A stretch of DNA of 64,000 nucleotides from Irregularibacter muris (GTDB taxonomy: Bacteria > Bacillota > Clostridia > Eubacteriales > Garciellaceae), in contig NZ_JANKAS010000002.1 in NCBI RefSeq assembly GCF_024622505.1, forward strand, positions 124,001 through 188,000, read 5' to 3'. Position 1 is the stretch's first letter. Each line of letters begins with the position of its first letter. Shown here one piece after another: positions 17,321-25,369 of this stretch. The notes beneath the pieces are model-generated. The model was not told the origin of the DNA. It searched no databases and worked only from the letters and a program-made list of their open reading frames with translations. The position numbers were made by a program, and so were the translations under genes.

Positions 17321-18268
17321 ATGGAATATAATGAATTAGGGAAAACAGGGATGAAGGTATCTAAGTTATGCTTTGGCGGCCTGACAGTAGGTCCTCTACA
17401 GGCCAATTTATCTCCGGAAGAAGGAGGGAAGATAATTGCTAGGGCAATGGAAGAAGGGGTCAATTTTATTGATACGGCAGATTTATATCATACCTATTTT
17501 CACATAAAAAAAGCTATGGAATATAGTAAAAAAGAATTAATTATATCAACAAAATCCTATGATTATGAGAAGTCAGGAGCAGAAAAGAACTTCCTAAAGG
17601 CACTAAATCAGCTAGGCAGAGACTATATCGATATTTTTATGCTCCATGAGCAAGAGAGTCTATTGACTATCCAAGGGCATTGGGAGGCTATGGAATATTT
17701 CATAGGGCAGAAGGATAAGGGAAACATCAGAGCAGTGGGAATATCTACCCATAGAGTAGAAGCAGTATATGCAGCTGCCGATATACCAGAGCTAGATATT
17801 ATTCATCCTATTATTAATATCAATGGAATAGGTATAGACGATGGTAGTCGTGAAGATATGGAAGAGGCAATTGCCTATGCAAAGGGAAAAGGAAAAGGAA
17901 TTTATGGTATGAAACCCCTAGGAGGGGGAAATTTGCTTCATAATATCGAAAAATGCTTTGATTATATACTAGGCTTAGACACCTTAGATTCTATTGCTGT
18001 GGGAATGCAAAGTGAGGAAGAGGTACTCTATAATGTACATCGTTTTAATGGACAAGCAATCCCTAGTTGGATAAAAAATAATATTGATAAGAAACCAAGA
18101 AAATTATTGGTGGATTTTTGGTGTGAGGGTTGCGGCAACTGTGAAAGAAAGTGTACCCATGATGCCATAAAAGTAGTAGATGGAAAAGCCCAAGTGGATA
18201 GAGAAAAATGTGTACTATGTGGTTATTGTGGAGCCTATTGTCCACAGTTTTGTATAAAAGTTATCTAG
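17321..18268 (+). CDS. Aldo/keto reductase with C-terminal 2[4Fe-4S] ferredoxin domain
   Basis: Protein of 315 residues. Residues 1-250 form the aldo/keto reductase barrel, with [12 protein letters not shown] carrying the catalytic Asp and Tyr, and STKSYDYE carrying the Lys. Residues about 262-315 are a bacterial-type ferredoxin domain with two CxxCxxCxxxC clusters ([11 protein letters not shown] and [11 protein letters not shown]). The fusion suggests electron exchange between an NAD(P)H- or substrate-linked site and Fe-S proteins, common in anaerobes. Substrate is unknown. ATG start after GAGG. It sits 10 bases before ruvX. Confidence 0.88.
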   Translation: MEYNELGKTGMKVSKLCFGGLTVGPLQANLSPEEGGKIIARAMEEGVNFIDTADLYHTYFHIKKAMEYSKKELIISTKSYDYEKSGAEKNFLKALNQLGRDYIDIFMLHEQESLLTIQGHWEAMEYFIGQKDKGNIRAVGISTHRVEAVYAAADIPELDIIHPIININGIGIDDGSREDMEEAIAYAKGKGKGIYGMKPLGGGNLLHNIEKCFDYILGLDTLDSIAVGMQSEEEVLYNVHRFNGQAIPSWIKNNIDKKPRKLLVDFWCEGCGNCERKCTHDAIKVVDGKAQVDREKCVLCGYCGAYCPQFCIKVI

Positions 18269-18278
18269 GGAGGAAGAT

Positions 18279-18692
18279 ATGATAAGAATACTAGGTTTGG
18301 ATGTAGGGACAAAAACAATTGGGGTAGCCGTCAGTGATTTACTGGGTATTACGGCACAAGGAGTTACTACAATTTATAGAGAAAGTCTAGAAAAAGATCT
18401 AGACCAAATTAAAGATTATATTGATGAATATGATGTTAAAACTGTAGTTGTTGGACTACCAAAAAACATGAATGGTACCCTAGGTCCCCAAGGACAAAAA
18501 GTCCAAGATTTTACAAACTTTTTAAAAAAGAGGATTAAGCCTGATATCCTTTATTGGGATGAACGTTTAACCACTGTAGCTGCAGAGCGTACATTGATAT
18601 CGGCAGATGTCAGTAGAAAAAAAAGAAAGCAAGTTATTGATAAACTTGCCGCTGTTTACATTCTTCAAAGTTATTTAGATTCTTTATCATAA
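18279..18692 (+). CDS. ruvX: Holliday junction resolvase-like RuvX/YqgF
   Basis: RNase H-fold protein of 137 residues, implicated in rRNA maturation and proposed as a junction resolvase. The first strand [17 protein letters not shown] holds a catalytic Asp. [15 protein letters not shown] and [11 protein letters not shown] carry the other active-site residues, and [14 protein letters not shown] closes the domain. Full family length. GGGAGG precedes the ATG. In related Clostridia it follows ireB directly and precedes the DUF1292 gene, as it does here. Confidence 0.93.
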   Translation: MIRILGLDVGTKTIGVAVSDLLGITAQGVTTIYRESLEKDLDQIKDYIDEYDVKTVVVGLPKNMNGTLGPQGQKVQDFTNFLKKRIKPDILYWDERLTTVAAERTLISADVSRKKRKQVIDKLAAVYILQSYLDSLS

Positions 18693-18732
18693 AAATTTAT
18701 TGACTTTGTGTATATTGACAGGAAGATTTTAC

Positions 18733-18738
18733 TATAAT
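18733..18738 (+). promoter_or_regulatory. Candidate -10 box of the DUF1292 gene
   Basis: TATAAT 37 bases before the GTG start. The upstream region has TTGACT and TTGACA, but neither is at 17 bases; TATATT at 16 bases is the best-placed -35. Confidence 0.4.
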
Positions 18739-18774
18739 AAAATACAGATACTAAAGAAATGGTGGTGAAGAAAC

Positions 18775-19029
18775 GTGGAAAATCAGGATAATATCATTGC
18801 CCTAAAAGATGAAAATGGTAATGAAGTAGAATTTGAAGTCATTGCGACTTTGAATGTTAATGAAAATGATTATGCAATTCTACTGCCTTTAGAGGAAGAA
18901 GAGGAAGAGATAGCCTACATCTTTAGAATAGATAAAGATGATCATGGAGAAGAATTATTGGTACCAGTAGAGGACGATGAAGAATTTGAATTAGTGCAAG
19001 AGGCATATGAAAGTTTAATGGAAGATTAA
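18775..19029 (+). CDS. DUF1292 protein (YrzB-like)
   Basis: Very acidic protein of 84 residues of the DUF1292 family, typified by Bacillus YrzB. The core is ITLKDENGNEVEFE-like (here ALKDENGNEVEFEVIATL), followed by NDYAILLPLEEEEEE and a C-terminal FELVQEAYESL. No function is established for the family. GTG start after GGTGGTG. It lies downstream of ruvX as in many Firmicutes, with its own probable promoter and a terminator. Confidence 0.88.
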   Translation: MENQDNIIALKDENGNEVEFEVIATLNVNENDYAILLPLEEEEEEIAYIFRIDKDDHGEELLVPVEDDEEFELVQEAYESLMED

Positions 19030-19038
19030 GAAAAAGAT

Positions 19039-19066
19039 AAAAAGGCATATCCTAGATATGCTTTTT
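19039..19066 (+). terminator. Terminator after the DUF1292 gene
   Basis: AAAAAGGCATAT and ATATGCTTTTT arms with one bulged G, ending in T residues. Confidence 0.7.
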
Positions 19067-19109
19067 CCCTTTATATATGAGAATAATAATAATAAGGAGG
19101 TTTTGAATC

Positions 19110-20513
19110 ATGGGAGATAGAACAATGATGAAAAAAATGATTAGTGTGGATAAGGCATTGACAATGGATAGAGGGGAAGTCTATAAATTGTATAAAAATC
19201 ATGCCAATAGTAGTTTAGCAAATTTACTTTCCCTATTGGATATGAATCGCAACTATGTTAGAGCGCAAGAATGTAAAGTTTGGGATGAAGATGGAAATGA
19301 ATATCTGGATATCCTTGCAGGATATGGATCATTAAATCTAGGCCATAATCCCTTTGAAATCATAGAGGCACTAGAAAAAGTAAAAAACTTACCAAATATT
19401 CTGCAATCCACTACCCCCCCTATGGCCGCCGCCGCCGCTGCAAATTTGGCCCTTATTGCTCCTGGAAATTTAAGTGCAGTTTCATTTTGCAATAGTGGTG
19501 CCGAGGCAGTGGAAGGGGCAATAAAGCTTGCCAAAATCGCAACAGGGAAAGACAAAATAGCTTTTTGTCAACATTCTTTCCATGGCAAAACTATGGGAGC
19601 ACTAGGAGTAATGGGAGAAGAAAAATATAGAAAACCTTTTGGTTCAACTATGCCCAATACCTATGGTGTGTCCTTTGGTAGCATAGAGGAATTGGAAAAA
19701 GTATTACAGTTTAAGGATGTAGCAGCCTTTATTCTTGAACCTATTCAGGGCGAAGGTGGTATAGTACTTCCACCAGAAGGATATTTGCAGGCGGTTAGAG
19801 ATCTTTGTAACCAATATGATTGTCTTTTAATATTTGATGAAATACAGACTGGTCTAGGTAGGACAGGCAAAATGTTTGCCTGTGAACATTATAATGTGGT
19901 TCCAGATATAATGTGTATTGCCAAATCTCTAAGTGGTGGTATCATGCCTATTGGTGCAGTAATTACAACGGAAAACCTTTGGAAAAAAGCCTATGGAGGT
20001 ATAGAAAATTGCCTTCTACACACTTCAACCTTTGGAGGCAATACTTGGTCTACCACTGCAGCTACTGCAACCATAGAAATGTTACTTTCCAAGGATATTA
20101 TTGAGCAGGTAGAGGAAAAGGGGAAATATATATTAGATAAACTCTCTAAATTAAAAGAAGAGAACCCTATAATCAGGGATGTTAGGGGACTAGGCTTATT
20201 AATAGGGATTGAATTTGAGGAAAAGCAAAAAGGCATTACCAACAAAATAACCGGTGGAAAAATGAATCAGATATCTGAAAATTATATGGGCTCTATGATT
20301 GTTGGTGAGTTGTTAAATAAGCATAATATTATATCTGCCTATACTTTAAATAACCCAAATGTAGTGCGTTTTGAACCACCTCTTACGATTAGTTATGAAG
20401 ATATTGACTATGCTCTTTCAGCTATTGAAAGTGTTTGTAAGGATAATGGATCCTTTTTAAAACTAGGATTGTCAACAGTAAAAACGGCAGCCAAATCCAT
20501 AATACATCGTTAA
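19110..20513 (+). CDS. Class III aminotransferase, putrescine/ornithine type
   Basis: PLP enzyme of 467 residues in aminotransferase class III. The cofactor lysine is in AKSLSGGIMPIGAV; SGAEAVEGAIKLAK and FDEIQTGLGRTGKMFACEH are the other class motifs. An N-terminal extension of about 40 residues and the segment LLHTSTFGGNTWSTTAA resemble bacterial putrescine aminotransferases (PatA/YgjG), but acetylornithine or beta-amino acid substrates cannot be excluded. AAGGAGG precedes the ATG. It stands between the DUF1292 gene and sfsA, which gives no metabolic hint. Confidence 0.85.
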   Translation: MGDRTMMKKMISVDKALTMDRGEVYKLYKNHANSSLANLLSLLDMNRNYVRAQECKVWDEDGNEYLDILAGYGSLNLGHNPFEIIEALEKVKNLPNILQSTTPPMAAAAAANLALIAPGNLSAVSFCNSGAEAVEGAIKLAKIATGKDKIAFCQHSFHGKTMGALGVMGEEKYRKPFGSTMPNTYGVSFGSIEELEKVLQFKDVAAFILEPIQGEGGIVLPPEGYLQAVRDLCNQYDCLLIFDEIQTGLGRTGKMFACEHYNVVPDIMCIAKSLSGGIMPIGAVITTENLWKKAYGGIENCLLHTSTFGGNTWSTTAATATIEMLLSKDIIEQVEEKGKYILDKLSKLKEENPIIRDVRGLGLLIGIEFEEKQKGITNKITGGKMNQISENYMGSMIVGELLNKHNIISAYTLNNPNVVRFEPPLTISYEDIDYALSAIESVCKDNGSFLKLGLSTVKTAAKSIIHR

Positions 20514-20524
20514 GGAAAAGAGAA

Positions 20525-21238
20525 ATGGAATTATTTGAAAACAACAGAGTAGAGGGAAAATTTATTAAAAGAGTAAATAGATTTATTGCTGAAGTGGAGA
20601 TTAGCGGGGAAGTACATAAAGTACACGTTCCCAATACAGGAAGAATGAAAGAATTATTAACAGGAGGGGCAAGGGTATTGTTAAAATACCACCCAGCCCC
20701 TCATAAAAAGACAGCTTATAGTTTAATATCCGTGGAAAAAGACGGGATTCTAGTATGCATTGACTCTAGAATAGCAAATCAAATTTATTTTGAATATCTC
20801 TCTGATCATAAGGAAGACGATTTCCCCCGTATAGAGCAATTGAAAAGAGAAGTAGGTTATGGAAATAGTCGTTTTGATATAGGATTTATCCAGGACAAAA
20901 AAAGGGTGCTTATAGAAATAAAAAGTGTTAACCTGGTACAGGATTCTATAGCCCTTTTTCCTGATGCACCTACTACACGAGGAACCAAACATGTAAAAGA
21001 GTTGACAAGGGCTAAAAACCATGGTATTGAAACAGGAGTGGTATTCATTATACAGAGAAATGATGCTTCAAGCTTTATGCCCTATTGGGGAATGGATAAA
21101 GACTTTTCTAAAGCTCTTCAGGAGGCCTACCAACAAGGAGTATGGGTCAAAGCTTATCGATGCTTAGTACAAGAAAAGGATATAAAAATAGAGCAAGAAG
21201 TGTCTATTGATTTTAACAAAATGGATAATGCTTATTGA
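20525..21238 (+). CDS. sfsA: SfsA-family DNA-binding protein/nuclease-like
   Basis: Protein of 237 residues, full length for the family. The N-terminal OB-like part includes VPNTGRMKELL, followed by the restriction-nuclease-like core with RFDIGF, IEIKSVNL and FPDAPTTRGTKHVKEL. E. coli SfsA was named for stimulation of sugar fermentation; its biochemical role is still unclear. The ATG follows AAGAGAAATGG-type spacing 11 bases after the aminotransferase stop, so the two genes are probably co-transcribed. Confidence 0.92.
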   Translation: MELFENNRVEGKFIKRVNRFIAEVEISGEVHKVHVPNTGRMKELLTGGARVLLKYHPAPHKKTAYSLISVEKDGILVCIDSRIANQIYFEYLSDHKEDDFPRIEQLKREVGYGNSRFDIGFIQDKKRVLIEIKSVNLVQDSIALFPDAPTTRGTKHVKELTRAKNHGIETGVVFIIQRNDASSFMPYWGMDKDFSKALQEAYQQGVWVKAYRCLVQEKDIKIEQEVSIDFNKMDNAY

Positions 21239-21267
21239 CAAATAAATGAATATATTAAATCTCCCCG
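21239..21267. other. Start of the sfsA-fur intergenic region
   Basis: The gap between sfsA and fur (21239-21612) has no gene. It holds the candidate small RNA with its Fur-like box, a second terminator-like hairpin (21427-21455, GACCTT/AAGGTC arms then T-rich) and the fur promoter, each described separately. Confidence 0.5.
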
Positions 21268-21310
21268 TTGATATATTTTTTATATATTATTGATAATGAA
21301 AATCAATATA
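21268..21310 (+). promoter_or_regulatory. Promoter overlapped by a Fur-like box
   Basis: TTGATA (21268-21273) and GATAAT (21292-21297) are 18 bases apart. The 19 bases at 21292-21310 match the Fur consensus GATAATGATAATCATTATC at 16 positions by hand count. The box covers the -10 region, so Fur binding would silence the transcript. Confidence 0.55.
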
Positions 21311-21405
21311 GATGACTTAGTAGAGTAGCTATTTGTTATAAAAAATATGGAAATGCTTATAGTTTAGATATCCCTGGGGTTTATGGGGGATCTAAACTAT
21401 TTTTA
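21304..21405 (+). ncRNA. Candidate Fur-regulated small RNA
   Basis: A transcript from the promoter above would run about 100 bases to a strong intrinsic terminator with ATAGTTTAGAT and ATCTAAACTAT arms (21359-21400) and inner CCC/GGG pairs, then T residues. No reading frame longer than a few codons is seen. An iron-repressed short transcript with a terminator hairpin is the layout of RyhB- and FsrA-type RNAs; no sequence likeness to them is claimed. Confidence 0.45.
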
Positions 21406-21541
21406 TGAATTAAGTTGTTTAGTGTAGACCTTGTAAAGGTCGTAGCTTTTTCTTTTATTTATTTTTGTATATGTTTTATTGGGAATGGGAATATTTACAA
21501 CAGGAGTTGATTTAAAAAGATAAATGAATGAAATAGTCTTC

Positions 21542-21570
21542 TTGACAGTTAATGGATAAAAGTGTAAACT
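21542..21570 (+). promoter_or_regulatory. fur promoter
   Basis: TTGACA (21542-21547), 17 bases, TAAACT (21565-21570), about 40 bases before the TTG start. Confidence 0.7.
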
Positions 21571-21612
21571 AATAATTGAAAAGAGTTATTAAATGAAAAA
21601 GCAGGTGATTAC

Positions 21613-22053
21613 TTGTTTGAATATAATGATATTAAAGAGGAGTTAAGAAAAAAAGGATATAAGTTAACGCCCCAAAGAAGAAATACATTAAATGTGATTT
21701 TAGAGCGGGACGGAGAACATCTTAGCACCGAAGAAATATATGAATATGTGAAAAAAGAATGTCCAGAAATTGGTTTGGCAACCGTATATAGAACATTACA
21801 ATTATTTGAAGATATTGGTCTTCTTCATAAACATAATTTTGATGATGGCTGTAATCGTTATGAATTAGCAGATCCAAAGCAAGATCATCAACACCATCAT
21901 CTCATATGTCTTTCCTGCGGCAAGGTAAGTGAAGTGGAAGGGGATTTGTTGGAAGAATTAGAACAAGAAATACAGACAAAAAAAGGATTTCAGATTACGA
22001 ATCATACCTTAAAATTTTTTGGTTATTGCAAGGATTGCAAGAAAAAGCAATAA
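21613..22053 (+). CDS. fur: Fur-family metalloregulator
   Basis: Metal-dependent repressor of 146 residues. The winged helix is at residues 1-80 (KLTPQRRNTLNVIL; GLATVYRTLQLFEDIGLL). The dimerisation and metal domain has the run HQHHHLICLSCGK and a second CxxC in CKDCKKK, the structural zinc site. It is probably Fur rather than PerR or Zur: nearby binding-site candidates (1574 and 21292) match the Fur consensus. TTG start after AGGTGAT. A perfect terminator follows, so it is monocistronic. Confidence 0.88.
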   Translation: MFEYNDIKEELRKKGYKLTPQRRNTLNVILERDGEHLSTEEIYEYVKKECPEIGLATVYRTLQLFEDIGLLHKHNFDDGCNRYELADPKQDHQHHHLICLSCGKVSEVEGDLLEELEQEIQTKKGFQITNHTLKFFGYCKDCKKKQ

Positions 22054-22083
22054 TCCTGCAGATGGCTGCAGGATTATTTTTTA
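22051..22083 (+). terminator. Terminator after fur
   Basis: TAATCCTGCA and TGCAGGATTA form a perfect 10-bp stem with a six-base loop, followed by six T residues. It begins at the stop codon. Confidence 0.88.
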
Positions 22084-22086
22084 TGA

Positions 22087-22211
22087 TATAGTAAAGTTCG
22101 TCTTGCGAGTAGAGGATCAAACTTTCCTATATTACTAGAACGGCGCTAGCTGCTTTCTTGTGAAGTAGAAAAGTTCATTTTGCTCGTTAGAAACCAAATT
22201 TTTCTGTATCG
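22087..22211 (+). repeat. Two degenerate direct-repeat copies of about 45 bp
   Basis: Copies at about 22087-22130 and 22166-22209 share AGTTC, TTGC and a CAAA-TTT-CT-TAT tail at roughly two thirds of positions. They flank a CGGCGCTAGC segment. They lie in the fur-yhaO gap and may be decayed copies of a dispersed repeat. Confidence 0.4.
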
Positions 22212-22254
22212 CAAGGCTGAGGATGGCTGCTATCTAGTTAAAGGGGAGAGGATA

Positions 22255-23391
22255 TTGCGTAAGATAAAGATTTTACATACGGCAGATTTGCATTTAGATA
22301 ATGGATTTACAGCTTCTGCTCTTCCAAGGGATATCATTCAAGAGAGAAAAAAAGATTTATTAGAGATTTTTGATAAAATTATTGAAGTAGCCAAGGTGGA
22401 AAAGGTGGATCTATTGTTCATTGCGGGAGATTTATTTGAACAGCGCCTGGTAAAATTACAGACTATACAATATGTAAATTATCAGTTATCTACCCTTGAA
22501 AACACTCGGGTATTTATCTTACCAGGGAATCATGATCCTTATCATCTTGTATATTATTACAAAAGTTTTCCATGGAATTTTAATATTACTATTTTTACTC
22601 CAGAATATCAAAAGGTGCACTTAAAAGACATAGGGGTATGGATTCATGGAATGGGTTATGGTTATCAAGAAGAAAAAAGACCTCTCTTAGAAACGATACA
22701 ATGTGAAGATACGGAAGAAATTAATATATTGCTGTTACATGGTAGTGATGTGACCAATAGTCCATCAAAACAGTCCAAGTATTTGCCTTTTAATGAAGAT
22801 GATTTATACAATAGTGGCTTTGATTATATAGCCCTAGGACATTATCATAAATTTATGATATATAAAAATGCCTATGGAAACCCAATAGCTGCATATCCAG
22901 GAAGTCCGGAACCTCTTGGATTTGATGAAAAAGGAATGCATGGAATAATCTTAGGAGAGATTTCCAAAGGCCACAATATCATTAATGTCTTGCCAATGGC
23001 TAAAAGAAGTTATCACCAAATGGAAGTAAATATATCCGACTGTGCCCATATAGAGGAAATTAAAGAAAAAATAATACAGAAAATCAATCCCTTATCTCCC
23101 GAAATAAGCTTATTTCATATTGTACTAAAAGGTGATTTTACTTGGGAAAAGGGGTTAAATATAGAGTTTTTAAAGAAACAATTTTACCAACTATGTTATT
23201 ATATTCAGATTGAAGATCAGACAGATCCTTCTTACGATGTAGATAGCCTGATTCATGAAAACACCTTAGTTTCAGCATATATTCTAGAAATACAAAGGGA
23301 ATTAAGGGAAGAAAAGGATGAAAAAAGGAGAAAAATACTCAAGAAAGCACTTTCGATGGGTATTGAAGCTTTAAAAGGTGGGGGATATTAA
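22255..23391 (+). CDS. SbcD/YhaO-like metallophosphoesterase
   Basis: DNA repair exonuclease subunit of the Mre11/SbcD superfamily, 378 residues. All metal-binding motifs are seen: HTADLHLDNG, AGDLFE, GNHD, LLHGS and LGHYHK. The length and gene pair match Bacillus YhaO rather than classical SbcD. The TTG at 22255 follows GGGGAGAGG and gives MRKIKILHTADLH; the longer open frame upstream runs into repeat sequence. The SbcC/YhaN-like ATPase begins two bases after the stop, so the two probably form one complex. Confidence 0.88.
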   Translation: MRKIKILHTADLHLDNGFTASALPRDIIQERKKDLLEIFDKIIEVAKVEKVDLLFIAGDLFEQRLVKLQTIQYVNYQLSTLENTRVFILPGNHDPYHLVYYYKSFPWNFNITIFTPEYQKVHLKDIGVWIHGMGYGYQEEKRPLLETIQCEDTEEINILLLHGSDVTNSPSKQSKYLPFNEDDLYNSGFDYIALGHYHKFMIYKNAYGNPIAAYPGSPEPLGFDEKGMHGIILGEISKGHNIINVLPMAKRSYHQMEVNISDCAHIEEIKEKIIQKINPLSPEISLFHIVLKGDFTWEKGLNIEFLKKQFYQLCYYIQIEDQTDPSYDVDSLIHENTLVSAYILEIQRELREEKDEKRRKILKKALSMGIEALKGGGY

Positions 23392-23393
23392 CC

Positions 23394-25316
23394 ATGAAAA
23401 TTCGTGCGGCACACATCCAAGGCTTTGGAAAGTTTATGGATGAGACCTTTAATTTTTCCCCAGGCCTTAATATTATTTTTGGGAATAATGAAGCAGGAAA
23501 AACTACTTTAAGAAATTTTCTTTTTCATATGCTCTATGGTCAAAAAAAATATGGAGTCAAGAAAAGAATATATTTGCCAGTTCAAGAATTATACTCTCCA
23601 TGGAATCATTATACCTATCAAGGGATTTTGCGATATACCTTGGGCGATACTTCCTATAGTATTGAAAGAAATTTCCATAGCGATTTTGAAGAGGTGCGTG
23701 TCTTCAAGGAAGACAGGGGAGAAGATATTAGTACATTATTTCCTACAGATATACGCAAAGAATTGCAATTTATGAAGGAACAAATAGGATTAAGTGAGAG
23801 AGCATTTAAAAATACTGTTCTTATCGAACAAAATGAAATGGTAGGACTTTTATATCAAAATAAGGAGAATATCTTTGAGGAATTAGTAGGAAAAGTTGTC
23901 TATAGTATAGAGGGAGAGAAAGGTCAAAAGACCATTAGAGACATTATAGGAAGCCTTGAAAAGGATAAGAAGGAGATAGGTACTCCCAAAAATAAAAGAA
24001 GTCTTTTAGGCATCGCCTACGAAAATTTAAGGAAGATGGGCGAAAAAAAATATAATATAGAAAATGAAAGGGAAAGCTATTATCAAGACCAGGAATTCTT
24101 AATAGAAATAGTTGAACAAGAAAAAAGATTAGAAATAAAAGAACAAAAACTTTATTTAAATAAAGAGTATTTAGAAAGCCAAAACCTAAGAGATAAAATA
24201 AAAACTATTGAAGAAATTTTATATGAAAAACAGGAGTTAGAAAAATATATAAATAGAAACTTTCCCTTTAGTATTCAACAAAGTTCCTTAGAAAAAATTC
24301 AAAGAGAGAGGGAAAAAAATCACCACATCAATAGGAAATTCACCCTATTATGCGGGGCTTTTATAGGCATAGGAATTTTGTTTGCCCTATGGTGGTTGAT
24401 ATTCCCCTATCCAATACTACAACTCCCTTTAGTTTTGCTCAGTATCCTATTAGGTGCATGGGGTTTGCTAAGAAAAGAAAATCTGAATAAAAAATCAAAG
24501 GCATTATTTGAACAGTTGGATAAGGTAAATCAATATCAAGATGCTCTAAAGGAACTCCAACGCTTGCAAGAAAGACTAAAAGAAGAAACTAAGGAATATT
24601 CCTTCGAGGATTTAAAAAATAAGATGAAGGCCTTAGAAGTGAATAGGGAAACAAACTTTATTCCTTCATGTAGAGATTTATATTCTATAGAATTAGAACT
24701 AGAAGAAATTCAAAAGCAGAAGAAAGACTTATTGGAAGAAAGAGTCTACTTAGAGGTAAAGATTAAAAATTCCAAATGGAATCCTATGACATTGGAAGAG
24801 GTAGAAGAAGAAATATTTGCTATTGAAAAGAAGATTAAGGAAATGGAAGATAATATCCAGGCAATTGACATAACTATTTCAACTTTTGAAAAACTAGAAA
24901 ATGATGAAAAGACGAGATGGCTACCCTCTATAACAAAACAAATCCAGGAAACCATCTATAAAATAACGAAAAAATATCATATTATTAAAATAGATGAACA
25001 ATATAAAATAAAGACGGTAGATCCCTACAGTGGAAGACTCATTTCTATTGATGAGTTGAGTTGGGGAACCTTTTGTCAGTTTTATTTTGCCATGAGAATG
25101 AGTCTAGTACAGCTATTATCCCCAAAACCTATTTGTCTTCCTATGATTTTAGATGAACCATTTATCTATTTTGATGATGAACGATTTGAAGAAAGTATGA
25201 AATTATTAAAAGATCTATCTAAGCAGCATCAAATTATTATATTGACAAGCCAATATAGAGAAAAACAATATGTAGATCAAAACAATTATCAATATGAATA
25301 TATTGAACTGAAATAA
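23394..25316 (+). CDS. SbcC/YhaN-like AAA ATPase with membrane segment
   Basis: Protein of 640 residues. The Walker A motif GNNEAGKTTLRNFLF near residue 27 and a C-terminal MILDEPFIYFDDERF Walker B/D-loop form the SMC-like ATPase head. The arms are coiled coil (about 190-300 and 360-520). Between them residues about 322-360 hold two hydrophobic helices (a span in ALWWLIFPYPILQLPLVLLS), so the coiled-coil tip appears membrane-anchored. It is shorter than Bacillus YhaN. Partner of the preceding phosphoesterase. A role in DNA end processing at the membrane is inferred. Confidence 0.82.
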   Translation: MKIRAAHIQGFGKFMDETFNFSPGLNIIFGNNEAGKTTLRNFLFHMLYGQKKYGVKKRIYLPVQELYSPWNHYTYQGILRYTLGDTSYSIERNFHSDFEEVRVFKEDRGEDISTLFPTDIRKELQFMKEQIGLSERAFKNTVLIEQNEMVGLLYQNKENIFEELVGKVVYSIEGEKGQKTIRDIIGSLEKDKKEIGTPKNKRSLLGIAYENLRKMGEKKYNIENERESYYQDQEFLIEIVEQEKRLEIKEQKLYLNKEYLESQNLRDKIKTIEEILYEKQELEKYINRNFPFSIQQSSLEKIQREREKNHHINRKFTLLCGAFIGIGILFALWWLIFPYPILQLPLVLLSILLGAWGLLRKENLNKKSKALFEQLDKVNQYQDALKELQRLQERLKEETKEYSFEDLKNKMKALEVNRETNFIPSCRDLYSIELELEEIQKQKKDLLEERVYLEVKIKNSKWNPMTLEEVEEEIFAIEKKIKEMEDNIQAIDITISTFEKLENDEKTRWLPSITKQIQETIYKITKKYHIIKIDEQYKIKTVDPYSGRLISIDELSWGTFCQFYFAMRMSLVQLLSPKPICLPMILDEPFIYFDDERFEESMKLLKDLSKQHQIIILTSQYREKQYVDQNNYQYEYIELK

Positions 25317-25369
25317 AGTGGTGAAACACCAATTTTATAAATAGACGTAAACTGAAAGGAGGTTTAGCT

